DNA from: Pseudomonas izuensis
GTDB taxonomy: Bacteria; Pseudomonadota; Gammaproteobacteria; Pseudomonadales; Pseudomonadaceae
Assembly (NCBI RefSeq): GCF_009861505.1
Contig: NZ_WTFT01000014.1
Coordinates: forward strand, 241,887-295,029
Length of the DNA: 53,143 bases
Reading direction: 5' to 3'
Shown: positions 45,926 through 52,963 of the stretch, piece after piece
Layout: the number at the start of each line of letters is the position of its first letter
How positions within the stretch are numbered: position 1 is the first letter of the stretch
The notes under the pieces: model-generated
Seen by the model: the letters and a program-made list of their open reading frames with translations, nothing else
Told to the model about the DNA's origin: nothing
Databases searched by the model: none
Translations under genes and position numbers: made by a program

Positions 45926-47287
45926 CTACACCAACCGCTCAATCTTCTGATGCTGCCACACCAGTTTGTAATACAGCGTCTGCAACGCCAGCATCCCCAG
46001 ATACGCCACCGGAAACGCCATCCACACCCCTTGCAACCCGAACCGCGCATCCAGCAGATACGCCACCGGCAACTGCACGCCCACCACACACACAATCGAG
46101 ATCGCCACCGGCACCATCACCGCTCCACTGGCACGCATGATCCCGCCGATGATCGCCTGAAAGCCAAACACCAACAGGCTCCAAAGCATGATGTGCAACA
46201 GGTGCTCGGCCATACTCCGCGTCCCCTCCTCGGTGAGGAACGAGCCCAGCAACCAGTGCGACAGCAGATACCCCAACACCACCAGCCCACCGGTCAAACA
46301 CACGTTGATCATCAACCCCGTGCGCAAAATCGGCCCGATCCGTTCGATGCGCCCTGCCCCGATCGCCTGCGCCCCAAGGATCGACGCCGTGATCGCAATC
46401 GACAGCGCCGGGAACTGCACGTAATTGACGATCTGCGTCACCGCGCCGTACGCCGCCGTCGCCTGGGAACCGTGCTGGTTCACCAACGCCAGAATCACCA
46501 ACTCCGACAGCGACAACACCACCATCTGCAACCCGGTCGGCAAGCCGATGCGCAGCACCTTGCCAAGGATCACCCAATCCAGCTTCATCGCCGCAAAAAA
46601 CTCCCGATCCGGCGCCAACGGATGCCCCTTGCGAATCAAGCGCCACGCCAGCCACCCCATCGCCGCCAGGTTCCCCGCCAACCCGGCAAACGCCGCACTC
46701 TGAATCCCCAGCATCGGCAAGCCGAACCAGCCGCGAATCAACACCGGCGTCAGCACCAGCCCGATGACGGTCGACACCAGCAACGCCAACAACGGCGAAA
46801 ACGTGTCACTCACCCCACGCAGCAACTGCGTGAACAACACAAACACCAACAGCGACGGCATGAACCACAACATCACGTGGGCATACGAAACCGCATCGTC
46901 CAGCACATCCCCCGGCGTCCCCAACCCCACCAGCGAAGACCGCGCAAACACACTGCCCACCACCGCCGCCACCAAGCCGATCAACAGCCCCAACAACAAC
47001 GTCGCCCCGGCAATCGCCTTCACCAGATGCGGCTCGCGCGCGCCCCAGGCCTGACCGATCAGCACACCGGCGCCAGCGCCGAGGCCGATGACCAGGGCGA
47101 TGAAGAAGAACACGATGGGGAACATGCCCGACACGGCGGCCAGCGCCTGGGTGCCGAGCATCTGGCCGATGTAGATGCTGTTGACGGTGCCGGACATGGA
47201 TTGCAGGAAGTTCGACAGGACCATCGGGGCGAGGAACAGGAGGTAGGTTTGCCAGAGGGGGCGTTGGGGTTTGGTTGGGGTTTGCAT
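45926..47287 (-). CDS. MATE-family efflux transporter
   Basis: 453 residues, 12 predicted helices in two homologous halves. Typical MATE segments: PMVLSNFLQSMSGTVNSIYI at the N-terminus, GLGAGAGVLIGQAWGA, and in the second half ALVNQHGSQATAAYGAVTQI. Exports cationic drugs or metabolites by H+ or Na+ antiport. ATG 47287 chosen; 25 additional codons upstream are not MATE-like. Confidence 0.9.
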   Translation of the reverse strand: MQTPTKPQRPLWQTYLLFLAPMVLSNFLQSMSGTVNSIYIGQMLGTQALAAVSGMFPIVFFFIALVIGLGAGAGVLIGQAWGAREPHLVKAIAGATLLLGLLIGLVAAVVGSVFARSSLVGLGTPGDVLDDAVSYAHVMLWFMPSLLVFVLFTQLLRGVSDTFSPLLALLVSTVIGLVLTPVLIRGWFGLPMLGIQSAAFAGLAGNLAAMGWLAWRLIRKGHPLAPDREFFAAMKLDWVILGKVLRIGLPTGLQMVVLSLSELVILALVNQHGSQATAAYGAVTQIVNYVQFPALSIAITASILGAQAIGAGRIERIGPILRTGLMINVCLTGGLVVLGYLLSHWLLGSFLTEEGTRSMAEHLLHIMLWSLLVFGFQAIIGGIMRASGAVMVPVAISIVCVVGVQLPVAYLLDARFGLQGVWMAFPVAYLGMLALQTLYYKLVWQHQKIERLV

Positions 47288-47491
47288 TGAGGGTCCGTCT
47301 CGGGTGCTGGCGTGGTGATTGAGGATAGCTTCGGTGGCTGAAACCACGGGGGCATTGAACATCTCAGGTCTGTGTTTGGAATGCCAGTGGAGGGAGGTGA
47401 AAGGTCTGAAGTTTCATCAACACGGGTCCTACATGAAGTTCGGAAGTGCTCACCTATCTCCGCTGATCTTGTGTGACTTATAGTCAGCCCC

Positions 47492-47732
47492 GTCGCCCAA
47501 AATAGCGACACAGGTTTGGCGACCTGTTCATAGAGAATGCGAGAGCTATCCGCTTCATTGCAGGTATCATCGCACCCGCAAAGCCGCTGTCATGGCGGCT
47601 GTGCGCGGGAGACCTTCGGGTCTGCCGGTTTTCTCTATTGCCGGTTCGCCAACCTGCGCACAGCTGCCACCCAATCGTTTGGCGACGACTGAGTGATGGC
47701 TTTAAGCCAATCAAATAGAGATTTTTTCAAAC
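47492..47732 (+). ncRNA. Structured leader, candidate C4-type antisense RNA
   Basis: About 170 bases with nested pairing. A 14-bp stem joins 47593-47606 (TGGCGGCTGTGCGC) to 47656-47669 (GCGCACAGCTGCCA) and encloses the hairpin AGACC-TTCG-GGTCT (47610-47623). A competing 5' hairpin (AGCCGC 47582-47587 with GCGGCT 47595-47600; CCCGC 47575-47579 with GCGGG 47605-47609) uses the same bases, so the two cannot form together. The loop TCGCCAA (47646-47652) complements TTGGCGA at 47679-47685, and TCTCTATT (47632-47639) complements AATAGAGA at 47714-47721 just before the coding start. This two-segment design is that of phage C4 RNA. TTGGCGA and ATAGAGA also occur upstream (47516-47536). Confidence 0.6.
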
Positions 47733-47744
47733 ATGGAAAGATAC

Positions 47745-48005
47745 ATGCCTCTCACCGGAATCGACCTGGTTCCGGCCTCCCTGCTCATCGACACCCACGC
47801 TCCACTCGATGTCCTGCAAGCCACGGCGGATTACCGCATTCGCGCGGTTACGCAGGTGCTGGAGAACATTGCCTTTCGCGCTGAGATTGGTTGCGACACG
47901 GTGGTGTTGTCGGATTTTTCGAAGCTGCTGGCCATTCCGTTAAGGGATGGGTGTGACTTGATGGATGTGATCGGGCGGCGTTTGCGGGCGCAGGCGGCAG
48001 AGTGA
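47745..48005 (+). CDS. DUF3077-family protein
   Basis: 86 residues from the second ATG (MPLTGIDLVPASLL); ATG 47733 would give 90. GGAAAG lies four bases before ATG 47745, so that start is preferred. Conserved-looking core DTVVLSDFSKLLAIPLRDG. Small cytoplasmic Pseudomonas family of unknown function, resembling transcript-associated or toxin-antitoxin-sized proteins. Its leader can be base-paired by the C4-like RNA upstream, which suggests tight post-transcriptional control. A strong terminator follows. Confidence 0.8.
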   Translation: MPLTGIDLVPASLLIDTHAPLDVLQATADYRIRAVTQVLENIAFRAEIGCDTVVLSDFSKLLAIPLRDGCDLMDVIGRRLRAQAAE

Positions 48006-48011
48006 ATGAAA

Positions 48012-48034
48012 ACGGGCGCCAAGGCGCCCGTTTC
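48012..48034 (+). terminator. Rho-independent terminator
   Basis: ACGGGCGCC-AA-GGCGCCCGT then TTCTTG, six bases after the DUF3077 stop. Confidence 0.8.
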
Positions 48035-48076
48035 TTGTTAACCATCGTCTTTCAAAGAGTCAGACAGTTAGTGAAA

Positions 48077-48349
48077 TCAATCAAAGGTATATTTCCCCTC
48101 TACCATGAATGTCGGTTCTCTCCAGTTAGGCCCTCTCCTAACTCCGGTTCCACTAAGCTCTACAAAGCCGGCCTCACGCATCTTCCAAAGGAGATTCAAC
48201 AAACCCATAATATCTCCCACATGTGCCCAACCAGCCATATTATAAAGTCTGTCCAGTCGAGGGAACGAGATTCCTAGTTCATTTTTGGTGAGAAACAAAA
48301 TTACCTCCATGGGTTCCTCGTCAAGTACGATAGTTTCTATGACGCTCAT
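48077..48349 (-). CDS. Candidate immunity protein for the bacteriocin
   Basis: 90 residues, acidic, family not recognised (IVLDEEPMEVILFLTKNELG, GWAHVGDIMGLLNLL). Its ATG overlaps the TGA of the toxin half-gene (ATGA), the standard place for a bacteriocin immunity gene. Base composition is AT-rich like the toxin. Immunity role is inferred from position and size; partner specificity is untested. Confidence 0.65.
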   Translation of the reverse strand: MSVIETIVLDEEPMEVILFLTKNELGISFPRLDRLYNMAGWAHVGDIMGLLNLLWKMREAGFVELSGTGVRRGPNWREPTFMVEGKYTFD

Positions 48350-49473
48350 CGTTTTGCTCCTCCCATTTGTTCATACTCTCTGTCAGCTTGTTTTTTATCT
48401 GCGTCTATGGCTTCAGGCGTGTAGAGCAACTCAAAGTCATCTTTTAGCTTGTAGTCCTCCAGGGTCGCCGCGTGGGTGTTATTCCAAGTAGCACCTTCAT
48501 CATTCGGTTTTACGCCATCTGCCACACCTAACACCCTGAAACGTTCAAGCTCTCTAAGTTCATGAGTATAGAAACGTTTGTCGATATCCGTGACTACTAA
48601 TTTACCCTGGAGAATTTTGTCCAAACGCTCAATCATGATGGTATTGGCATCCGAAGGATCAAATCGGCCCGTATGTAATTTCACCAGATCAATACCAGCT
48701 TGCGTCACGATGGCTTTAGTCCAATCTAGATCCAAAATTGGGCCTCCGGCCTTGGCGGGGTTGTAAGGTCGACCACTGTACTTTCCTCTCGTGGTAGCCC
48801 CTTCATAAGGACTATTGAAAACAACGTAAATAGGCGGTAGACCGCTTTCGATCGGAAAGCAGTAAATGCAATCTCTGAAATCAGGCAGCTGAAAAGCCGG
48901 CAAAACATCGGGCACCACAAGCAATGGTGTCAGTTCAACCCCTGTATAACTCGGAATATTCGCAGGGCGAGCAGGCGAAGTTGTTGAGGTGCCCCCCTGG
49001 TGAATGACAGGAAAGCCGAGGGTAATGGGTGGTGTGCCGTGTGACGTGAAACTGTAACTGCTGGTGTTCTGGTCGAATACCAAAGCTCGTACGGGTACTG
49101 CCGGAGAAATACGCCCTCCACTCGGCGTTGCAACCAGTGTGTATTGCCAAGGGTCACCATAAATCCTATAGGGAAGATCGATGGTGCCTCCGGCAGAGGC
49201 GATTTCATTCAGGTTACTTGTTGTATCGGGCAAAAGTTTACTGCCAGATAGTTTAAGAGCCGTCTGAGGATAACGCTCGCCGTTACCCAGAGCGGGGGAA
49301 TAGAGCAAAGTCCCGAGCCCGATTGCCATTGCTCGACTGAGCAATACTTCCCCCAATCCTGCCAACAACTGAATGCTTCTATGGATTGCCACCTCGAAGC
49401 CCCAACCGTTTGTGCTGTGAAGCGTAGCGGCACCCGCCACAGTAACCACTTCGGCGGACTGATTAAGGGTCAA
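48346..49473 (-). CDS. S-type pyocin domain and toxin domain (C-terminal part of split gene)
   Basis: 375 codons after a TTG that is only the first start-like codon; the frame is open back to 49518. Pyocin_S (PF06958) signatures: LGTLLYSPALGNGERYP near residue 53, IDLPYRIYGDPW, IPSYTGVELTP and CFPIESGLPPIYVVFNSP near 215. The C-terminal ~150 residues (GKYSGRPYNPAKAGGPILDL, KLHTGRFDPSDAN, RFYTHELRELERF, WNNTHAATLEDY) are a toxin domain without the HNH motif of colicin E9 DNases; probably nuclease-like but unassigned. The N-terminal receptor/translocation half lies in another frame upstream, so the gene appears frameshifted. Confidence 0.75.
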   Translation of the reverse strand: MTLNQSAEVVTVAGAATLHSTNGWGFEVAIHRSIQLLAGLGEVLLSRAMAIGLGTLLYSPALGNGERYPQTALKLSGSKLLPDTTSNLNEIASAGGTIDLPYRIYGDPWQYTLVATPSGGRISPAVPVRALVFDQNTSSYSFTSHGTPPITLGFPVIHQGGTSTTSPARPANIPSYTGVELTPLLVVPDVLPAFQLPDFRDCIYCFPIESGLPPIYVVFNSPYEGATTRGKYSGRPYNPAKAGGPILDLDWTKAIVTQAGIDLVKLHTGRFDPSDANTIMIERLDKILQGKLVVTDIDKRFYTHELRELERFRVLGVADGVKPNDEGATWNNTHAATLEDYKLKDDFELLYTPEAIDADKKQADREYEQMGGAKR

Positions 49474-50099
49474 GTTGAAGTTATTAGCAGTTTCACCTCT
49501 AGCCAGGCTGAGTGGATTTCAGCATCTATGGAAAGTGAAGCGTCCTCCAAAATGGAAACAGCCTTGACGAGGATTCGTTTAAAGTTGGTGGCTGTCAGAG
49601 CTAACAGAAAACCTTCATAAAAGCCTAGGCGTTCTTCCTCGTGCTCCAGGGTATCCAGACTAGCGAAACAATAAGCGAAATCCGTTCTGTCTAACGACAA
49701 TGCGTCTACGCCAAAAAACTGATCCGCCCCACTCCAAGCCCTACTCCCTATAACCCGCTGAAGTAGTTTGACAACAAATGCTTTCTTTTTTAAGGCAACC
49801 TCTAACTGATTGAATGATCCGGCTTCAGCAGCTGAACTTATGAGCCCCTCAACCTCATTCCGCACACCCGTTGTGCCATTCGAAAAAACACTACTTATCT
49901 GATCGTGTAGCGAATACCCTATAGCGAGAAATCTTTCATATGCATCAGGCTCTTTAACGACGCTTTCAATACTGGTGATCAAAGTAACCGGCGGAATAGC
50001 TCCATCCCATTTCAGAGCACTTTCAAGGCTTGAACTAAACCCTGACAATCGAGCGTTCGACGACTTCAAAGGCGGAGGAAAAGCAATTGTTTCTTGCAT
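49470..50099 (-). CDS. N-terminal part of the split bacteriocin gene
   Basis: 209 residues. Pro-rich start (IAFPPPL, GAIPPVTL) then long helical segments (KKKAFVVKLLQRVIGSRAW, ERLGFYEGFLLALTATNFKR), as in receptor-binding and translocation regions of S-type pyocins, though no specific domain is certain. The frame stops at 49470, while the pyocin_S frame is open from 49518 on: a one-base shift would join them into a ~580-residue protein, the normal size. Codons are AT-richer than the rest of the window. ATG follows AAGGAATGCTGC and a perfect dyad. Confidence 0.7.
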   Translation of the reverse strand: MQETIAFPPPLKSSNARLSGFSSSLESALKWDGAIPPVTLITSIESVVKEPDAYERFLAIGYSLHDQISSVFSNGTTGVRNEVEGLISSAAEAGSFNQLEVALKKKAFVVKLLQRVIGSRAWSGADQFFGVDALSLDRTDFAYCFASLDTLEHEEERLGFYEGFLLALTATNFKRILVKAVSILEDASLSIDAEIHSAWLEVKLLITST

Positions 50100-50112
50100 G
50101 CAGCATTCCTTG

Positions 50113-50154
50113 CATTAATTAAGTTCCACGTGAAAGAAGCACTTAATTAATGCC
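50113..50154. promoter_or_regulatory. Perfect 13-bp inverted repeat before the bacteriocin gene
   Basis: GCATTAATTAAGT (50113-50125) and ACTTAATTAATGC (50142-50154) around a 16-base spacer. On the coding strand it ends 14 bases before the ATG, right against the AAGGA ribosome site: operator or translation-blocking hairpin. Confidence 0.65.
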
Positions 50155-50349
50155 GAGACAGCGCACACCTATCAACAGTAAAATATTTACTAAATATACG
50201 TCGACTAGAAATCACCCAAGCAACCCTTATTACACATAGAGAAATTTCCCACATCAGAAATTCCGATTTCAGGCGAATGTTGTGGCGCGCCTCGTAGGGG
50301 GGGTGTGACCCGGGAAATCAGCTAGCGCCGGCGTCGGTTTGAATAAATA

Positions 50350-50376
50350 AACGGGCGCCGAGCGCGCCCGTTATTT
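50350..50376. terminator. Bidirectional terminator-like hairpin
   Basis: AACGGGCGC-CGAGC-GCGCCCGTT flanked by AT-rich sequence (TAAATAAA / TATTTC). It lies past the lipoprotein gene end on the minus strand. Confidence 0.6.
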
Positions 50377-50497
50377 CCCCGACCACTCAATAAGCCCGCC
50401 TCCGGCTTTTGCTCCCGCTGTGACGCCTTGACCTTCATAAATACTTTCGAGCCGCGATGGGCACATAATAAAACCCTGTACCGCTGGCCTGACTTCC

Positions 50498-50896
50498 TTA
50501 AAACCGCGTCATGACCTCGTCCATAATCCGATTCTGAGTTTCAACACTTGGTCTGTGGCGATAAGCCACGGCGAAAAAAGCAACGCCTTCGTAGTCGCAG
50601 CGAATTGAAAACGTCATGCCTTCACGCAACCCAAAGATTGAGCGTTCCCCTGCGTCAACAAAATACTTCGCTTGTGTCAGAACGGCTTTGGCGTGCTCCA
50701 TGCACCCCAATTTGCTAAGCGCGTGCTCTTTCCAATTGGTAGTGATACGCACAGTCGAAGTTTCACTGTCATCCTCAGGTGGCCGAATGATTTGTTTAGG
50801 GGGGGCGTTGCTGGAGCAAGCAGTCAGCCCCATTGTTACAACACTCACTAAACAACAAAAACAAAGTCTCGAATGCACAAGTGAACTTCGCATCAT
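50498..50896 (-). CDS. Small lipoprotein of unknown function
   Basis: 132 residues. Signal peptide ending in the lipobox LTAC-S at about residue 27, so exported and lipid-anchored. The mature part has two further Cys (KLGCMEHA, IRCDYEG) that may form a disulfide. AGGGAGGCC precedes the double ATG. Family not recognised. Neighbours are the bacteriocin unit and the GSD-repeat gene; no clear link. Confidence 0.75.
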   Translation of the reverse strand: MMRSSLVHSRLCFCCLVSVVTMGLTACSSNAPPKQIIRPPEDDSETSTVRITTNWKEHALSKLGCMEHAKAVLTQAKYFVDAGERSIFGLREGMTFSIRCDYEGVAFFAVAYRHRPSVETQNRIMDEVMTRF

Positions 50897-51011
50897 CAGG
50901 CCTCCCTATGACAACCTGCCATCAGTGAACTGTAGATTACTAATGCAATAGCAGATCGCCGTTTTTTTTTGGTGAGGCTGTAGAGCAGGCCGGTCAGTTC
51001 GCACGAAGGAC

Positions 51012-51034
51012 CCGGCCTGATCAGCCGGTTTTTT
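51012..51034 (+). terminator. Orphan terminator, twin of the one at 51635
   Basis: CCGGC-CTGATCA-GCCGG followed by TTTTTTC, with the same stem core and loop as the terminator of the GSD-repeat gene. No gene precedes it on this strand. Confidence 0.75.
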
Positions 51035-51121
51035 CATGACTTTTGATTGGCGCCTACGCTTCAATGGCCAGAAGAACACCTGATGCCCGTCACAGAGCAG
51101 TAGCCACTGGCGTAACGCACA

Positions 51122-51153
51122 GCCTGTAGCAGCTGGCGAAGCCTGCTGCTACA
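51122..51153. repeat. REP fragment
   Basis: GCCTGTAGCAGCTGGCGAAG then CCTGCTGCTAC: short inverted repeat resembling a decayed REP. Confidence 0.5.
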
Positions 51154-51191
51154 AAGAGTCCGGTTTTTGCATCCATTGACTGCATCAATAG

Positions 51192-51360
51192 TCACCATCA
51201 ACTCAATGAAGTTCTCTTAAAAATCCTGCGGCGTAACATCTGCTCCATACCAACCAAATACACCCCGGAGCACACGATCATGAAACGCCAAACCATCCTC
51301 AGCATCGCTTTCTCGGTTTTCGCAGTTAACACTTTCGCCGCTACTTCTGCTCAACCTGTA
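51192..51360 (+). repeat. Direct repeat A, copy 1 (promoter plus N-terminus)
   Basis: Near-identical to 52795-52963. It covers ~88 bases upstream of the start codon and the first ~80 coding bases, so promoter, leader and signal peptide were duplicated together. Confidence 0.9.
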
Positions 51361-51606
51361 GTCGCTGAAGGGGGTTCGGATCGTCTGATTGAAAGCCGTG
51401 TGGCTGAAGGTGGTTCGGATCGCCTGCTCGAAAAACGCGCTGTTGCTGCCGATGGTTCTGATCACCTGCAAGGCAACACCATTGCCTCTGACGGCTCCGA
51501 CCATCTGCAAGGCAACACCATTGCCTCTGACGGCTCCGACCACTTGCAAGGCAACACCGTCGCCGCTGATGGTTCGGATCACCTGAATGGCAACCGTGTC
51601 GCATAA
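51280..51606 (+). CDS. GSD-repeat secreted protein, copy 1
   Basis: 108 residues: signal peptide (MKRQTILSIAFSVFAVNTFA), then 13-residue repeats of the type VA-[ED]-GSD-[RH]-L-[IQ]-x-[SN]-R. Six or seven repeats are present; two adjacent 39-base units (51471-51548) differ by two bases only. Members are annotated phage infection protein in some Pseudomonas genomes, without evidence I can confirm. Regular Asp/Gly repeats could bind Ca2+ or form a fibrous surface structure. A second copy begins at 52883. Confidence 0.82.
   Translation: MKRQTILSIAFSVFAVNTFAATSAQPVVAEGGSDRLIESRVAEGGSDRLLEKRAVAADGSDHLQGNTIASDGSDHLQGNTIASDGSDHLQGNTVAADGSDHLNGNRVA
51471..51548 (+). repeat. Two tandem 39-bp units within the GSD gene
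   Basis: Units 51471-51509 and 51510-51548 encode GNTIASDGSDHLQ twice and are almost identical, a sign of recent duplication or ongoing homogenisation. Confidence 0.88.
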
Positions 51607-51634
51607 ACAAATCGCCTGACCGAAACACAAAAAA

Positions 51635-51661
51635 AACCCGGCCTGATCAGCCGGGTTTTTT
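51635..51661 (+). terminator. Rho-independent terminator
   Basis: AACCCGGC-CTGATCA-GCCGGGTT plus TTTTC, 30 bases after the GSD copy 1 stop. Confidence 0.85.
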
Positions 51662-51823
51662 CGTGTTCAACTGCCCAATTGTCTTTCGAAACGAATCACT
51701 ACGACCTCACTGAGCCTTCGCAGAGGGAATAAAGGGGCGGATTTATTTTGGCTGGTATTTTGCTCCTTTTCATTGCCGAAGAGATGAAACACCGGTCGGC
51801 GCAATTTCTCGAAACCTTATTGT

Positions 51824-51921
51824 GAGCGAGCTTGCTCCGGACGGTGATCTGACGATCGCGGCGTTACATTCAATGCCATTGGTGACTGAGCAACCGTCTT
51901 CGCGAGCAGGCTCGCTCCCAC
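51824..51921. repeat. Degenerate REPIN
   Basis: Left arm GTGAGCGAGCTTGCTC has lost its end, right arm CGCGAGCAGGCTCGCTCCCA is intact. Confidence 0.7.
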
Positions 51922-52053
51922 AGTTGAACCGAATACATCTGCGGGAGATTGGTTGGCTGTCTGGCCGCCTTCGCTGGCGAGCCTTGCTCCTACGTGGATT
52001 GGGTACATTCACAAAAGTCTGACTGGCTTGTAGATCGTCTTCGCGAGCAGGTG

Positions 52054-52548
52054 TCACTTCGATGTATTACGAGGATCATCATGGCTATCGATATACTCGA
52101 TGCCCAGCGGTCCGAATCCGTAAACTTGTGAGATGTACTCCCCTGATCTGGCCCAGTGAAAATGTGGCGTATTAGCCGGAAGTATCACCACGCTTCCCGG
52201 ACCATAGGCCACCAGCTTGTCCGGATCGAAGACAGAACCGAAACCAATATAGAAAACGCCGGACATGACGGTATAGATACGATCTTCAGGATGTGTATGG
52301 GGCATTAGTTTGGTGCCGTTTGGCACTTTGACTCGCACAACGTAGGGTGCTGGCTGACTGGGGTCGCCAACCAGGACGGCCAGTTTTACTTCTTTGGGGA
52401 AAGCAGGAAAGCTGCGCCATTCCACCTCTTCATTATATAAAGCACCGGTTTTACCGAGTGGCAATGGTTGTGCCTGGACGAATGGCATGGCTGCACTTGC
52501 CAGAAGAAGTGTTGCCAGGAAAGTAGTTTTCATCGTGCGCTGAACCAT
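52054..52548 (-). CDS. Exported cupin-domain protein
   Basis: 164 residues with a signal peptide (TTFLATLLLASAAMPFVQA). Cupin motif 1 is seen in GTKLMPHTHPEDRIYTVMSG (two His and Glu/Asp as metal ligands) and motif 2 in PANTPHFHWARSG. Periplasmic single-domain cupin; similar proteins are annotated only as cupin. It lies between the two GSD-repeat genes on the opposite strand. ATG 52548 follows GAGGTGTCTTTG; ATG 52533 would also give a signal peptide. Confidence 0.85.
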   Translation of the reverse strand: MVQRTMKTTFLATLLLASAAMPFVQAQPLPLGKTGALYNEEVEWRSFPAFPKEVKLAVLVGDPSQPAPYVVRVKVPNGTKLMPHTHPEDRIYTVMSGVFYIGFGSVFDPDKLVAYGPGSVVILPANTPHFHWARSGEYISQVYGFGPLGIEYIDSHDDPRNTSK

Positions 52549-52882
52549 CAAAGACACCTCAACTACGCAGTCAATAAATTAACATCGTCACCTGCACGAC
52601 CAGTTAATCCGGCGGACTTGATACAGGATCCTCCGACTGACTGTATTTGTGTTTTGCACTCCTGATAATGACGCTATCGCGCATTACAGTTGATACGCAA
52701 TGTAATTAATACCTGCAAAAAACCGGTTTGTCAGGGTACGCCATTATCACGCTCACTAGCGGCATGCCACTCGCCCTATCGATACCATCGATGTTCACCA
52801 TCACATCAATGAAGTTCTCTTAAAAATCCTGCGGCGTAACATCTGCTCCATACCAACCCATTACACCCCGGAGCACACGATC
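52549..52882. other. Divergent promoter region of cupin and GSD copy 2
   Basis: 334 bases. The last 88 are repeat A; the rest shows no feature I can support. Confidence 0.5.
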
Positions 52883-52963
52883 ATGAAACGCCAGACCCTC
52901 CTCAGCATCGCTTTCTCGGTTTTCGCAGTGAACGCTTTCGCCGCGACCTCGGCTCAACCTGTA
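52795..52963 (+). repeat. Direct repeat A, copy 2
   Basis: Matches 51192-51360 with few substitutions; the start codon falls at the same offset (88 bases) in both copies. Confidence 0.9.

Larger units (their letters stand above)
50100..50497. other. AT-rich region upstream of the bacteriocin gene
   Basis: 398 bases with the dyad above, a second dyad AGTAAA-ATA-TTTACT at 50177-50191 and a GC-rich hairpin at 50350-50372. No LexA box (CTGT-N8-ACAG) found. Confidence 0.55.
51607..52053. other. Intergenic region with REP debris
   Basis: 447 bases. After the terminator comes a decayed REPIN (51824-51921) and two more half-REPs (GCTGGCGAGCCTTGCTCCTA near 51971-51992; CTTCGCGAGCAGG near 52038). No gene seen. 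Confidence 0.6.

Noticed and set aside
45950..47290. A 446-codon open frame antisense to the MATE gene
   Set aside because: Same mirror effect; Gln/His/Arg-rich and without any motif.
49480..49518. Programmed -1 frameshift site in the bacteriocin gene
   Set aside because: No X-XXY-YYZ slippery heptamer or downstream hairpin was recognised, so a plain indel is the simpler reading, though not proven.
50379..50393. PrtN-type P-box before the bacteriocin
   Set aside because: An ATTG-GT-GT-like string is present on the minus strand but lies about 290 bases upstream beyond a terminator, too far and too weak.
51217..51630. 137-codon frame antisense to GSD copy 1
   Set aside because: It repeats only because the sense strand repeats; no ribosome site or signal peptide.
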